Shown piece after piece: positions 47,817-57,441 of a stretch of 64,000 bases of DNA; within the stretch, counting starts at the first letter, position 1; each line of letters begins with the position of its first letter. Where the stretch lies: assembly GCF_002289565.1 (NCBI RefSeq), contig NZ_NTFY01000036.1, positions 1 to 64,000 on the forward strand, given 5' to 3'. The notes beneath the pieces were generated by a model. The model was not told the DNA's origin. It did no database searches and was given only the letters and a program-made list of their open reading frames with translations. The translations under genes and the position numbers were made by a program. The stretch is from Rhodopirellula sp. SM50 (GTDB lineage: Bacteria > Planctomycetota > Planctomycetia > Pirellulales > Pirellulaceae).

Positions 47817-49055
47817 TTAAAACGCGTCTATGATCGCATCCAGGCGGACTCCGAGGAGCTGCTGCGCGAGCGTGTCGAGTTGGTCTTCCGAACCCTGCAG
47901 ATGGTAGGTTCGTTGCACGTGCCGCATCGTCTCGCCGGGTTTCAGTGCCGCGGCTGGGGATGAGGTTTCCAGCTCGTAAAACGGTCCCAGCGGGGGCTTG
48001 CCCGGTTCGGGTGAACCATCGTTGTAGGAATTGATCACGTCACCGGAATACGGCTGATCCTGCAGCTCCCACATGGAGTTGACGAATCCGTGTGGCGCGT
48101 CCTGAACGTTGTAGGTGACGATGTTCAACACTCCTCCGGCGGCGTCGTAGCTGCCTGCGATCCCCTTGGAACGCTGCGGACTGATTCCGATCTTCCCGCG
48201 ACGCGTGCCGTCGCCGCGGAAAAACAGCTTGTCGTCTTCGACTTGCAGGTAATCCGGCGGCACCTTACCGAAGTACGTGTCATTGACCCTTGGACCGAGC
48301 TTCTTGTCGCTACCTTGCTGAAAGGGAATGACCACGGTTGTCTCGGGGGAGGGGTTGTACATGCCGAGGATCCAGATCGAAAGCAGCCCGGTTTCCGGCT
48401 TCCAGGCGTGCGAGCCGGTGTTGGTGATTCGGTTGTCCGTTTCATAGCTCACCATCCGCAGCCCCTCACCGAGTTCGACGTCCAACAACTGGGAGGCTTC
48501 TTGCTTGTCCAGCAGTTTCACGGTGCGTTCAATCCCCACCTGGAACTCGGCGCCGCTGTAGTTGATCAGTTCCGTCGAGTGCTTGAACTTTGCCGATGCG
48601 TCGGTTTGTTCGACGAGTTCGTAGGCTTCGGTATCGATTGCCGGTGGAGTGGCCCAGTCGGAGAATTCGAAGTTTGATCCTGGCTTAAAGAACAAGGCGT
48701 ACTGACCGCCTTCCGGTCCCAGCCAGAACCGTTCTTCTCCGCCGAAGATATAGATGTGCTCTTCGAGCGTGCCCTTCTTCTGCTCGTCCGAAAGGAGGCC
48801 CTGTTGGATGACCGGGCGGTTGATCCAGCCGAAGCTCGGTCCGGACTGGTGGTCGAAGGTGCTGGTCATCACACGGCCCTGATAGGCGGGCGCCACGGCG
48901 ACCGCGGCGCCGCCGTCACGCAACACAACGATCGGCGTATGTTTTTTCATAAAGGCCAAGTCGTCGGCAAACGTGTCGTCGGCAGAAGCCCCCTGGGCAG
49001 CCATACCGAGAGCTGCTCCAACGATTCCCAAACAAATTTTCATCGGTATCTTCAT
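47817..49055 (-). CDS. Secreted DUF6786-like (mutarotase-fold) protein
   Basis: 412 aa; a second ATG at 49043 is possible. The signal peptide is ICLGIVGAALGMAAQGASA. The remainder is a beta-rich protein that fits a galactose-mutarotase-like sandwich: YQGRVMTSTFDHQSGPSFGW, then EERFWLGPEGGQYALFFKPG and TNTGSHAWKPETGLLSIWIL. It resembles the DUF6786 family by these motifs, from memory. One base separates it from the GH43-like gene, so they are one transcript. Probably carbohydrate binding or epimerase-like; activity unknown. It is the last gene of the ten-gene minus-strand run. Confidence 0.78.
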   Translation of the reverse strand: MKIPMKICLGIVGAALGMAAQGASADDTFADDLAFMKKHTPIVVLRDGGAAVAVAPAYQGRVMTSTFDHQSGPSFGWINRPVIQQGLLSDEQKKGTLEEHIYIFGGEERFWLGPEGGQYALFFKPGSNFEFSDWATPPAIDTEAYELVEQTDASAKFKHSTELINYSGAEFQVGIERTVKLLDKQEASQLLDVELGEGLRMVSYETDNRITNTGSHAWKPETGLLSIWILGMYNPSPETTVVIPFQQGSDKKLGPRVNDTYFGKVPPDYLQVEDDKLFFRGDGTRRGKIGISPQRSKGIAGSYDAAGGVLNIVTYNVQDAPHGFVNSMWELQDQPYSGDVINSYNDGSPEPGKPPLGPFYELETSSPAAALKPGETMRHVQRTYHLQGSEDQLDTLAQQLLGVRLDAIIDAF

Positions 49056-49056
49056 C

Positions 49057-50028
49057 TTATTGTTTCTCCGTTACATCAAACCGCTCAATAAAGGGCAGCC
49101 GGGTGTTCCGGCCTTTCGCCCGTCCGATCTCAACGCCCCATCTCGGAATTTCACCCGCCCCGCTCTGCGTAAACGCTTCCGGACGATAGGCTCCCCCGGC
49201 CCACGGACCGTCGATCACGTTATGCGTTTTCGAAAAATTGATTCCGTCCTCAGCATAGAGGATCGAATTGGTGATCGCTTTCGGCCCCGTCGTGCCGATC
49301 ATCGCGGCAACGCCCGAGCCCTGCGGCCAGACCAGCACTTCGTGATTGCCGGGGATCACCGGATTCGCCTCGTGCCGTACATAGGGGCCTTGCGGATGTT
49401 CGGCGATCGCCAGGCCCATTTGAGTTTGCCCGGGACCTTTGCCCAGCTGACGGCCTTTGTAGTAGAACCAGTACTTGCCTTCGCGAACGATCAGGCAGGC
49501 ATCATCGACAAGATGGCTGTCGAAATCCGACGGGTTGTCGCTGTTCTTCAAAGCCGGATTGGTGGCCAGACGCTGCCAGGGACCCTCGGGTGAGTCCGAC
49601 ACGGCGATCCCGATCTTTGAATCAGGATTGAATCCCTTGCCGTACTCTCTGGATGTTCCTGTGTAGAACAGCCAGTAGCGTCCTTCGGCAACCAGAATGT
49701 TGGGCGTGAAGACGCTTGCCCCTTCCCAGCTACCGGGTTCGCCCTTGGCAAGCGCCATGCCTTTCTCGGTCCACTTGTGACCATCCGGCGAGGTCGCATA
49801 CCAGACGGTCGCATCGTATCCCGGAGAGATCTTTCCCTTCGAATACCACACGTAATACAAGTCGTCGACTTTGATGATGTCGCTCGGGTCACGACGCATA
49901 ACGCCTGGTTCGGCACCGATGCCTTCGACCGCCGAATGCGAGACCGTGACGGTTCGAGTGACGGTGTCGTCGGCGTGGGTAGCAACCGCCATGAAGACCG
50001 TTGCTGCGACGCAGAAGAGAGTTTTCAT
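49057..50028 (-). CDS. GH43-like five-bladed propeller glycosidase
   Basis: 323 aa from the ATG at 50028 with a signal peptide (TLFCVAATVFMAVATHA). The propeller has the expected acidic triad in place: base Asp in MRRDPSDIIKVDDLYYVWYS, the modulating Asp in VDDACLIVREGKYWFYYKG and the acid Glu in AYRPEAFTQ. WYATSPDGHKWTEKG and YTGTSREYGKGF are further blades. It fits clan-F hydrolases (GH43/GH117-like), which cut arabinose, xylose or agar-type links. The gene ends one base before the DUF6786-like gene and follows a sulfatase. Confidence 0.82.
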   Translation of the reverse strand: MKTLFCVAATVFMAVATHADDTVTRTVTVSHSAVEGIGAEPGVMRRDPSDIIKVDDLYYVWYSKGKISPGYDATVWYATSPDGHKWTEKGMALAKGEPGSWEGASVFTPNILVAEGRYWLFYTGTSREYGKGFNPDSKIGIAVSDSPEGPWQRLATNPALKNSDNPSDFDSHLVDDACLIVREGKYWFYYKGRQLGKGPGQTQMGLAIAEHPQGPYVRHEANPVIPGNHEVLVWPQGSGVAAMIGTTGPKAITNSILYAEDGINFSKTHNVIDGPWAGGAYRPEAFTQSGAGEIPRWGVEIGRAKGRNTRLPFIERFDVTEKQ

Positions 50029-50193
50029 AATGTGCTCTGATGGTGAAACTGTTGACTCAATAAGTTCTGCCGAGGTGTTTAAAAGCGATGATCTACGCCG
50101 TCGCGGCTGAGTAGGCATTCGTGGCCGGTTCGTTCACACTCACTGATGACGCGGTCAACACGTACAGACAGAGAGCGAGTGACAGATGATGGA

Positions 50194-51645
50194 TCATGAT
50201 CTCTCCTGCGGATCGACCAAGTTGATTTCCCGTTGATCCGAACCGGTGACGCGGACGTCGCCGAGTTCTGCGACGGCTTCCTTGGCCCGCGTTTGAAGCC
50301 GCTGCACGATCGTGGGGTGATCGTCGGCGACGTTGTGTTTTTCGCCGAGGTCGTCCTTCAAATTGAAAAGCCTCGGTTCACGCAAGGTCACAAAGCCTTT
50401 CGTCTTGTCCGGCTTCTTGGACCAGAACGGCTGATCCTTCGGCGTCCGCGGCAGATGCAGTTTCCAGTCGCCCTCTCGCACCGCCTGCAGATTGGTGCCG
50501 TTGTAGTAGTAAAGAACCTTGTGGGGCGTTTCGGTCACCTTGCCTTGAAGGATGGGCAGGATCTGTTTCCCGTCGATCTTACGATCACTCGGTGGCTCCA
50601 CTCCGGCGAGTTCACAGAACAGGGGCAACAGGTCCATGCTGGTCAGCGTGACATCGGACACTTGGTTGGCCGGGATTTTTCCCGGCCAGCGAAAAATGCC
50701 GGGCACGCGGTGCCCGCCTTCCATCGTGCAGTACTTGCCGCCGTTCAAGCCGCCCGTGGACCCGAATCTTGTCGGGCCGTTGTCCGAAGTAAAGACCACC
50801 AGCGTGTTGTCATCCAGGCCGGCATCGCGAATCGCTTTCATGATCCGCCCGGTGCTGTGATCAAGTTCTTTGATAAAGTCCCCGTACTTGCCTTTCTGTG
50901 ACGTGCCGACGAAGTCTTTGCTGGGCAATAGCGGGGAATGCACGATGTGATGCGAAACGTAGATGAAAAACGGATCGTCTTTCTGCCGCTCGATGAATTT
51001 GACAACTTCATCGGTATAGCGTCGTGTCAGTTCCTGACATCGAACGTTCTTCTGTTCGACTTTCTTGCCGCGATACAGCGTGTTGTAGTTTGGCCCGCGG
51101 TTCTTGGAGTAATTGCTGGGGATGCCAAGGTGTTCGTTGAATCCGGCGTCGATCGGATGGGAGCCCTCGACGTCCATGCCCAAGTGCCACTTGCCCACCA
51201 TCAGCGAACGATAGCCGGCGGGTCCAAGCAATTCGGGGATCGTGACTTCATCGGGGGCGAAACCGTAGTCCTTGTACTTGGAACCCGGCGTTTCCGTTCG
51301 GGCGACTGGCATGCCGCATCGCATCGGGTAACGTCCGGTCAACAGCGAGGCCCGCGAAGGGCTGCACACATTGGCCGGAACAAAAAAATCCGTGCTGCGA
51401 AATCCTTCTTCGGACAGCGCGTCAATGTGTGGAGTTTTAACGCCCTTTGGGCTGTAACAACTGATGTCGCCGTACCCGAGATCATCGGCGAAGATGACGA
51501 CGAAGTTTGGTGGTCGTTCCGCTGCGCTTGCCAAACAGCATCCCAACAGCAACATGGCAACGGGGCAAAACAATCGGGCCAGGAAGATCGCGGACAAACA
51601 GTTCGCTCTCTCCCTCGTACTGCCAAATCCAAGATTCGAATTCAT
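50194..51645 (-). CDS. Sulfatase (S1 family)
   Basis: 483 aa from the ATG at 51645, which avoids overlap with the upstream gene's stop at 51656. The hydrophobic signal segment is about 25-43 (LFCPVAMLLLGCCLASA). FADDLGYGDISCYSP binds metal; C94 in CSPSR is the formylglycine Cys; LMVGKWHLGMDVEGSH, YVSHHIVHSPLLP and FTSDNGPTRFG supply the rest. ELRRTY-like metal loops are normal and the C-terminal RLFNLKDDLGEKHNVADDHP is intact. Ten bases separate it from the sulfatase upstream, so the pair is cotranscribed. Confidence 0.94.
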   Translation of the reverse strand: MNSNLGFGSTRERANCLSAIFLARLFCPVAMLLLGCCLASAAERPPNFVVIFADDLGYGDISCYSPKGVKTPHIDALSEEGFRSTDFFVPANVCSPSRASLLTGRYPMRCGMPVARTETPGSKYKDYGFAPDEVTIPELLGPAGYRSLMVGKWHLGMDVEGSHPIDAGFNEHLGIPSNYSKNRGPNYNTLYRGKKVEQKNVRCQELTRRYTDEVVKFIERQKDDPFFIYVSHHIVHSPLLPSKDFVGTSQKGKYGDFIKELDHSTGRIMKAIRDAGLDDNTLVVFTSDNGPTRFGSTGGLNGGKYCTMEGGHRVPGIFRWPGKIPANQVSDVTLTSMDLLPLFCELAGVEPPSDRKIDGKQILPILQGKVTETPHKVLYYYNGTNLQAVREGDWKLHLPRTPKDQPFWSKKPDKTKGFVTLREPRLFNLKDDLGEKHNVADDHPTIVQRLQTRAKEAVAELGDVRVTGSDQREINLVDPQERS

Positions 51646-51655
51646 CGGTTGCGAC

Positions 51656-53080
51656 TCATTTTGAAAGTGGTTTGGGATGTTCGACAAACGCGGCGGGCCG
51701 GCTGTTGTCGGCGATGTCTTTGGCGAATGTTTTCAAGTGCTGCACCAGTCTCTGTACGACCTCCGGATTCGACTCGATCACATTTGTCTTCTCGCCGATG
51801 TCGTTCTCCAGGTCGTAGAGCTGCGTGGGTTTCCCTTTGTTCGTATGCAGTTTCCACTTTCCCGACCGGACCGCTCGCAACTGGTTTCCGCCGTGGTAAA
51901 AGAACGCTTCGTGTGGTGTCGGGGCTTCGCCCGTCAACGTCGGCCAGATGTCTTTGCCGTCGATGACCCGATCGGTGGGGATCGTGGCACCGGCCAATTT
52001 CGCGAACGTCGGTAGCAAATCCATGGTGGTCATCAGTTCGTCGTTGGGCGTTCCCGCGGGGATTTTTCCCGGCCAGCGGACGACCGTGGGCTCACGCATG
52101 CCGCCTTCGAACGTGGTCCCCTTGTTGCCGCGCAATGGGCCGGGGCTGGCGAAGAGGGTGTTCTTGGGAGGACCGTTGTCGGAGGTGAACAGGACCAGTG
52201 TGTTTTCGTCGAGACCGTTGACCTGGAGCGTGTCGAGGATTTGACCGACGGACCAGTCGATTTCGGCGATCGCCTGCCGGAAGAGGTTGTGCCGCGTTTG
52301 GTAATCGATCTTGCCGTCTTCTTCGTTCAGTTTCGCCACGACGTCGTCAGGGACGCCTTTCATGAATGGAGGCGACACGTGCAACGGCGCGTGGGGAATG
52401 GGATGCGGTAGATACAGAAAAAACGGCTCGTCCTTGTTCCTCTCGATGAATGACACCGCACGTTCGGTGATCCGCTTGGTCAGCAAATCGGCATTCGGCT
52501 CCATTTCGATGACGGCGTCGTTGCTGAGCAATGGCAGCGGCGGGAACTTGTAGTGATTCTGCCGCGGATGAAACGGGTGAATGTCGTGGCTGTACGGGAT
52601 GCCGAAATACTCATCGAATCCCTGTTTCGTCGGCAGAAACTGCGGCTGGTCTCCGAGGTGCCACTTGCCGAACATCCCCGTTTTGTAGCCTGCGGTTTTC
52701 AGGACTTCGGCGATGGTGATTTCATCCGGGTTCAATCCCTTTCGGTCTCCGGCGAGCAGCACGCCGAAATTGGAGCCCATCGCCATGTCGATCCGTTTGG
52801 GATAGCACCCCGTCATCAGCGCCGCTCGCGACGGCGTGCAAACCGGTGCGGCCACATAAAAGCTCGTCAGCCGGGAACCTTCCGCCGCCATCTGATCGAT
52901 TCGGGGCGTGCTGACGTGTTTGCCACCGAAGCAACTGAGGTCGCCATACCCCTGGTCATCGGTGAAGATCACCACGAAATTTGGCTTGCGGCCTTCCGCT
53001 CGGACCGGTTGAACAAACAGCCCGCTCAAAGCTGCAATCACCAGGATGGGTGAGACGCTGGATTTCGAATTCAATGACAT
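51656..53080 (-). CDS. Sulfatase (S1 family)
   Basis: 474 aa with a signal peptide (ILVIAALSGLFVQPVRA). IFTDDQGYGDLSCFGG, C81 in CTPSR, GMFGKWHLGDQPQFLP, LYLPHPIPHAPLH and FTSDNGPPKNT are the complete active-site set of arylsulfatase A-like enzymes. The C-terminal QLYDLENDIGEKTNVIE is intact. The gene is tandem with the next sulfatase (50194-51645) with a 10-base gap. Upstream lies the sulfatase-tail remnant at 53117-53245. Confidence 0.94.
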   Translation of the reverse strand: MSLNSKSSVSPILVIAALSGLFVQPVRAEGRKPNFVVIFTDDQGYGDLSCFGGKHVSTPRIDQMAAEGSRLTSFYVAAPVCTPSRAALMTGCYPKRIDMAMGSNFGVLLAGDRKGLNPDEITIAEVLKTAGYKTGMFGKWHLGDQPQFLPTKQGFDEYFGIPYSHDIHPFHPRQNHYKFPPLPLLSNDAVIEMEPNADLLTKRITERAVSFIERNKDEPFFLYLPHPIPHAPLHVSPPFMKGVPDDVVAKLNEEDGKIDYQTRHNLFRQAIAEIDWSVGQILDTLQVNGLDENTLVLFTSDNGPPKNTLFASPGPLRGNKGTTFEGGMREPTVVRWPGKIPAGTPNDELMTTMDLLPTFAKLAGATIPTDRVIDGKDIWPTLTGEAPTPHEAFFYHGGNQLRAVRSGKWKLHTNKGKPTQLYDLENDIGEKTNVIESNPEVVQRLVQHLKTFAKDIADNSRPAAFVEHPKPLSK

Positions 53081-53116
53081 TTGAAGTTTCTCTTTGGGCC
53101 TGTCAAGATCGTCGCT

Positions 53117-53245
53117 CTACTTGGGTGTCCGCGGCGCGTTGAGCCATTGCTGAAGCTGATCCGTTAGCGAGGCGACCAGATCGGGATGGTCGTCGATGAC
53201 GTTTCGCTGCTCATTCGGGTCGGCTTCCACGTCAAACAATTCTGA
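53117..53245 (-). pseudogene. Sulfatase C-terminal tail remnant, in frame after a stop
   Basis: Directly after the TAA (53246-53248) of the upstream sulfatase, in the same frame, the sequence reads SELFDVEADPNEQRNVIDDH, then PDLVASLTDQLQQWLNAPRT and PK before a TAG at 53117. This is the standard end of an S1 sulfatase, which the upstream gene already has in its own copy (KELYDIAADPGQKNN). The tail has no start codon of its own. It is best explained as the leftover of a second, deleted tandem sulfatase. Confidence 0.82.
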
Positions 53246-55054
53246 TTAATCGAGGTGGGTGACGACGACGTAGTACGCGCCCAACTCGCCGTCCTTGATC
53301 TCGAAATAGGGGGCGAGCTGATGGGAGCCCTTCTTGAGTTCCGTGACGAAGCGGACTTGTTCGGCATCCGTTTCGACCGGTTTTCGGTCAAGATCCTTGC
53401 CGTCCAGACGCAGCACACCGTGGGTCGCACCGACGGCAACTCCGGGCGTGGTGCGAAACGCCTTTGCGGCTCCTGGGACGTTGTCGCCCGCAGAGAGCGG
53501 TGCGTTGATCGCGGTTCCCGACTCGACGGGCCAGCGGCGGAGAGAGATCTCGTACGCGCCATCTTGGATCACCTTGACCGCCCAGTGGCCCTTGTGAACG
53601 AGTTCTCCGGAGGCCTGAAGCTCAATCGCCGCGCGGATGGAGCCTTGGTGCCACGGGGGATAAACCTCCTGGATCCAGTCGTGGGCGGTCAGGCTCACAA
53701 CGGGGTGTTCGGGATGGCCGAGGTAAATCTCGGTCGTTTGCGAAAATGTCGGCTCAAGCTCCGCCCACCACTGTTCATAAAACTCTCGCATCTTCGCGAC
53801 GACTTGGGGACGCTTCTTAGCGATGTTGTTCTTTTGTCCCGGGTCCGCGGCGATATCGTACAGCTCTTTACCGTTGATCAGCCGATACTGTTGCGACATC
53901 ACCGACGAACCACGCCACTTGATCGGATCGCGAACGCGTTGCGAATCGCTGATGACAAAGCGTTCGGGCCAATCGACGTCTTTGGTCGGATCGAGCAAGC
54001 TGGCGATCGAGACGCCATCAAATTTCACTGATTCAGGCTTCGGTACGCCGGTCATGTCGAGCAACGTGGGTACGATGTCGACGGCGTGGGTTAGCTGATC
54101 GACATGGTGCTGCTTGGTCAGGCCACCGGACGGCCAATGCACAAAGAACGGTACGCGGTGACCACCGTCATACGGGCTTCCTTTGCCGGCACGCATTCCG
54201 GCATTGTAGATCTTTGCACCGCTGGCCGTCCCGTTGTCCGTCGTGAAAATGAAGATGGTATTCTCGGCGATTCCGAGTTCTTCGATCAGCTCACGGGTCT
54301 TGCCGACATTGTCATCGATGTTGGTGATCATGCCGTAGAACGCGGCGATGTTGTCAGACTGGTCCGGATACAGATCGAGGTATTTTTGCGGGCAATGCAG
54401 CGGGCCGTGCGGGGCGTTGGTTGAGATATAGGCAAAGAACGGTTGCTTCTGCTTCGCACACGAGCTGATGAAGTCGGAGGCACGAGAAAAGAAGACGTCG
54501 GTGCAGAAGCCTTTGGCCGGAACGATTGCACCGTTGTGGAAGTAGGAGCCGTCGAAGTAGGCGTTGTCCCAGAGGTCAGGCGTTTGGCCGACACCGCCGC
54601 CGCCGTGTCGAAAGACCTCTGTAAATCCCCGGTCCTCCGGTCGATAGGGATAGTTGTCGCCGAGATGCCATTTTCCGAACATGCCCGTTTCGTAGCCGGC
54701 GTCGGCGAACATCTGGCCGACGGTGACTTCGTTTTCACGCAGCATCGAACGCCCCATGATCGTGTGCCAAACCCCGGTGCGGTTTGTCCAGTGACCGGTC
54801 AGCAGCGAGCAACGCGTGGGGGAACACGTCGGGGCGACGTGGTAATCGCGCAGGCCGGAGCTTTCCGATGCCAGCTTGTCGATGTTTGGCGTCTTGATGA
54901 TCGGGTTCCCCGTGCATCCGAGGTCGCCGTAGCCCTGGTCGTCTGACATGATCAAGATCACGTTCGGACGAGCGGCCTGGGCCACATGCCCGAGCCCCCA
55001 TGACAGCGTCAAAAGTAGTGCGAAAGCGAATAAGGCAATGCCAGATGTCTTCAT
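53246..55054 (-). CDS. Sulfatase with C-terminal beta-domain extension
   Basis: 602 aa from the ATG at 55054, chosen because the signal peptide (LFAFALLLTLSWGLGHVAQA) follows; the frame is open upstream into a palindromic repeat. IMSDDQGYGDLGCTGN, C77 in CSPTR (Thr variant of the usual Ser), GMFGKWHLGDNYPYR, FAYISTNAPHGPLH and FTTDNGTASGAK form the active site. Residues about 440-600 are an added beta-domain (IRAAIELQASGELVHKGHWA, then GAYYVVVTHLD) like the ligand-binding tails of planctomycete sulfatases. It resembles choline- or GalNAc-type subgroups; the substrate is unknown. Confidence 0.92.
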   Translation of the reverse strand: MKTSGIALFAFALLLTLSWGLGHVAQAARPNVILIMSDDQGYGDLGCTGNPIIKTPNIDKLASESSGLRDYHVAPTCSPTRCSLLTGHWTNRTGVWHTIMGRSMLRENEVTVGQMFADAGYETGMFGKWHLGDNYPYRPEDRGFTEVFRHGGGGVGQTPDLWDNAYFDGSYFHNGAIVPAKGFCTDVFFSRASDFISSCAKQKQPFFAYISTNAPHGPLHCPQKYLDLYPDQSDNIAAFYGMITNIDDNVGKTRELIEELGIAENTIFIFTTDNGTASGAKIYNAGMRAGKGSPYDGGHRVPFFVHWPSGGLTKQHHVDQLTHAVDIVPTLLDMTGVPKPESVKFDGVSIASLLDPTKDVDWPERFVISDSQRVRDPIKWRGSSVMSQQYRLINGKELYDIAADPGQKNNIAKKRPQVVAKMREFYEQWWAELEPTFSQTTEIYLGHPEHPVVSLTAHDWIQEVYPPWHQGSIRAAIELQASGELVHKGHWAVKVIQDGAYEISLRRWPVESGTAINAPLSAGDNVPGAAKAFRTTPGVAVGATHGVLRLDGKDLDRKPVETDAEQVRFVTELKKGSHQLAPYFEIKDGELGAYYVVVTHLD

Positions 55055-55106
55055 GTTATTTCGTTCTTCGGGGGGATGTTCAGAGATGAATCGCAGGGGG
55101 ACAAGT

Positions 55107-55183
55107 GTTGGTGTGCAGGCTTTAGCCGCCCACTCTCGCTGCGTCGCAGCGACCGGGAATCGCCTAAAGGCTAGACACCAACG
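55107..55183. repeat. CGTTGGTGT-family palindromic repeat, copy in the glycan locus
   Basis: GTTGGTGTGCAGGCTTTAGC at the left and CGCCTAAAGGCTAGACACCA followed by ACG at the right form terminal inverted repeats around the TCGCTGCGTCGCAGCGA centre. It is the inverse orientation of the copy at 13429-13506 and sits between the beta-helix stop and the sulfatase start, upstream of the sulfatase. Confidence 0.88.
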
Positions 55184-55264
55184 GTTGCTGAATACCTTTG
55201 GACTTAGGCCCGTGCCATTGCGTTCAGAGTTGTTTTCACGGTAACAAAGCACTCGGTTCCACCA

Positions 55265-57439
55265 TCATTTGCTCTCGTGGTCCGTGTTGCGTAAACCGAT
55301 CCGGGACAGGTCGATCGGGACGATGCCCATTTCCAGTGCGGGAGATCCCGGCTTGAACCGAAAGTCGCCGTGTTCCGGGTCGACGAACATCGGGTCCGTC
55401 GCCCGGCTGTTGGCGTCCACCCCATCGCTTTGTTGTTTTTGTAGCATCTGTTTCGCCAGTTCAGGATCGGTCGAACTGTAGTAGATGTTGAAATCGGTCT
55501 CGGCATCCTTTGATCGCGCCAGCTCACGCCCTCTGCTATCCTCGGTCTTACGTCCTTTGCCGGGAGCCAATTCATCGATGAAGGTTGTCTCGTTGCCGAC
55601 GGAATAGAAGATGTTCCGCTTGATCACGGCGCCCTCCATCGGCCCTTCTCGCAGCGACAGGTAGTAGCCTCGGGGCGGCGCGAGGACATCGGCCACGATG
55701 TTGTTTTCGGCGCGATTGTTCAGTTTTAGAATGATCCCCTGCGCCATGCACTTGTAAATCAGGTTTTCGGCGATCAGCGTATCGCGTTGGCCACCGTCGG
55801 TGCGAATCGCCGCCTGCATCAGCATCGGGGTCACCAAATGGTGGATGTAGTTGCGGCGGATCACATTCCCTGCACCCGCGCCGCGAATGTAGATTCCGTT
55901 GCCGTCGCCCATGGTTTCCATCACGTGATGAATCTCGTTGGATTCGATCGTGTTGTCCCGCGAGTGAAGATAGGGGCGAACAGCTTCCAGCGTCGGGTTG
56001 CGCGGCACGTCACCGACTTCGTGCTTCCTGATGGTGCGGCAAAGCTCCCGGCCGTTTCTGTCAAAGAAGTGGGGCATGAAACCAGAGACGATGATTCCAC
56101 AATAAGGCATGTCATGGATCAGGTTGTTCGCCACGCGATTGTTGCCGCTTTGCCAGACCATGATTCCGGGTGAATGCAGGTAGATGCGTCCCAGATGATG
56201 AATGTGATTGTTGAACACGAGGTTGTTGCGATTGACATCCTTGGTGCCCGGTCCGTAGCCGCAAAGCAGGATGCCGGCTCCTCCCATGTGCTCGATATGG
56301 TTGCCGGAGATTTTGTTTTGCCGGCCATGCAAGTCCACCCGAATCGCACCGCTGCCACTGTGGGCAAAGCGACATTGCTCGATCACGCAGTTCTCGGTGC
56401 CGCGTAGGCGAACCAACGCGTTGGCCTTGTCGTGCATGTCCCAGTCGTGTTGCAGGCCCGCATCGTCAGCGGTCAACAGGTAGCGTTCGCCGTGCATGAA
56501 TGTCAGACCGCGAAAGCACAGATTCCTGGCCGGGATGTCCTCGGGCCCTTGTTTGTCGACGTCGCCTTCGATGCGAATCAACTCCGTCAATTGAGGCGCC
56601 ACCACGGGCGTCTGGTTTCGCGGCCAGAGGTAGACCTTGCCTTGTCTAGTATTGAGCACCCATTCGCCGGGCTCGTCGAGTTCCTCCAACACGTTTTCGA
56701 CCCAGCACGATTCGACGGTGGGCAGGAAATGCAACTTATTCATGGCGTAGGTTGCGTCGATCGACGTGCTCGCCATCTGGTTTTGTTCGTCCACCGATGC
56801 CAACGGCAGCACATTGGAGATCCAGGCATGATGCGGACGGACAATGATTTCCACGTCTTCCACATTCGGCCAATTCTTCAATCGGGCTTTGGGGAAATGA
56901 AGCCGGTTGCGACTGCCGCCGCTGAGCGGGATAAACCCCGCCGAACGGGCTCGCGGCAGCAACCCCTCGTCATCGTAGAGTGTAAAGAATCGATCCGAGA
57001 CATCCGCCGCCCAGACGTGACCGACCGCTGCGTCCGGTAAGCCCGGCAGGGTCTCGGTGACCTTCTTCCACCGGTCGATTGTCTTCCCCGAACTGAACAC
57101 CGGTGTTTCGCCGGGATAGGCGGCGTAGGTGACGGTTGCATCACCCAGCGGAGAATCTTGCAACCCGAACACAACGGTCTCATTGAGTCGGTAGGTTCCC
57201 CCGCGAACGAGGACGACGAGATCCCTGGACGGGCGTTTGGCAAGTTGCCGAATCGCGTCACGCGCCCGCTGCAAGGTTGCAAATGGCCCGTCGTTGCCCT
57301 GCGGGTTGGGTTCCGCCAGGGTGCCTGACCAGCTGTCCGATCCGTTGCTGGAAACGTACCAATCCGCATCCGTCTGGGCTGCTCGGCAAACACTTCCGGT
57401 CACCAGGACCAACAACAAAATCGATGCGATCTTCATCAT
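55265..57439 (-). CDS. Secreted right-handed parallel beta-helix protein
   Basis: 724 aa; two adjacent ATGs (57439 and 57436). Signal peptide KIASILLLVLVTGSVCRA. An N-terminal DWYVSSNGSDSWSGTLAEPN and PFATLQRARDAIRQL region typifies this family, followed by PbH1 repeats at about 370-620 (NCVIEQCRFAHSGSGAIRVD, NKISGNHIEHMGGAGILLCG). The end (ATDPMFVDPEHGDFRFKPGS) is a regular feature of these proteins. Fold matches polysaccharide lyases and hydrolases of the pectate-lyase-like superfamily; catalytic residues cannot be assigned. It is two bases from the esterase gene, so cotranscribed. Confidence 0.86.
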   Translation of the reverse strand: MMKIASILLLVLVTGSVCRAAQTDADWYVSSNGSDSWSGTLAEPNPQGNDGPFATLQRARDAIRQLAKRPSRDLVVLVRGGTYRLNETVVFGLQDSPLGDATVTYAAYPGETPVFSSGKTIDRWKKVTETLPGLPDAAVGHVWAADVSDRFFTLYDDEGLLPRARSAGFIPLSGGSRNRLHFPKARLKNWPNVEDVEIIVRPHHAWISNVLPLASVDEQNQMASTSIDATYAMNKLHFLPTVESCWVENVLEELDEPGEWVLNTRQGKVYLWPRNQTPVVAPQLTELIRIEGDVDKQGPEDIPARNLCFRGLTFMHGERYLLTADDAGLQHDWDMHDKANALVRLRGTENCVIEQCRFAHSGSGAIRVDLHGRQNKISGNHIEHMGGAGILLCGYGPGTKDVNRNNLVFNNHIHHLGRIYLHSPGIMVWQSGNNRVANNLIHDMPYCGIIVSGFMPHFFDRNGRELCRTIRKHEVGDVPRNPTLEAVRPYLHSRDNTIESNEIHHVMETMGDGNGIYIRGAGAGNVIRRNYIHHLVTPMLMQAAIRTDGGQRDTLIAENLIYKCMAQGIILKLNNRAENNIVADVLAPPRGYYLSLREGPMEGAVIKRNIFYSVGNETTFIDELAPGKGRKTEDSRGRELARSKDAETDFNIYYSSTDPELAKQMLQKQQSDGVDANSRATDPMFVDPEHGDFRFKPGSPALEMGIVPIDLSRIGLRNTDHESK

Positions 57440-57441
57440 GT

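Noticed and set aside
55055-55252. N-terminal extension of the sulfatase to 55252
   Set aside because: The extension runs through the CGTTGGTGT repeat; the same peptide arises from the copy near 13430.
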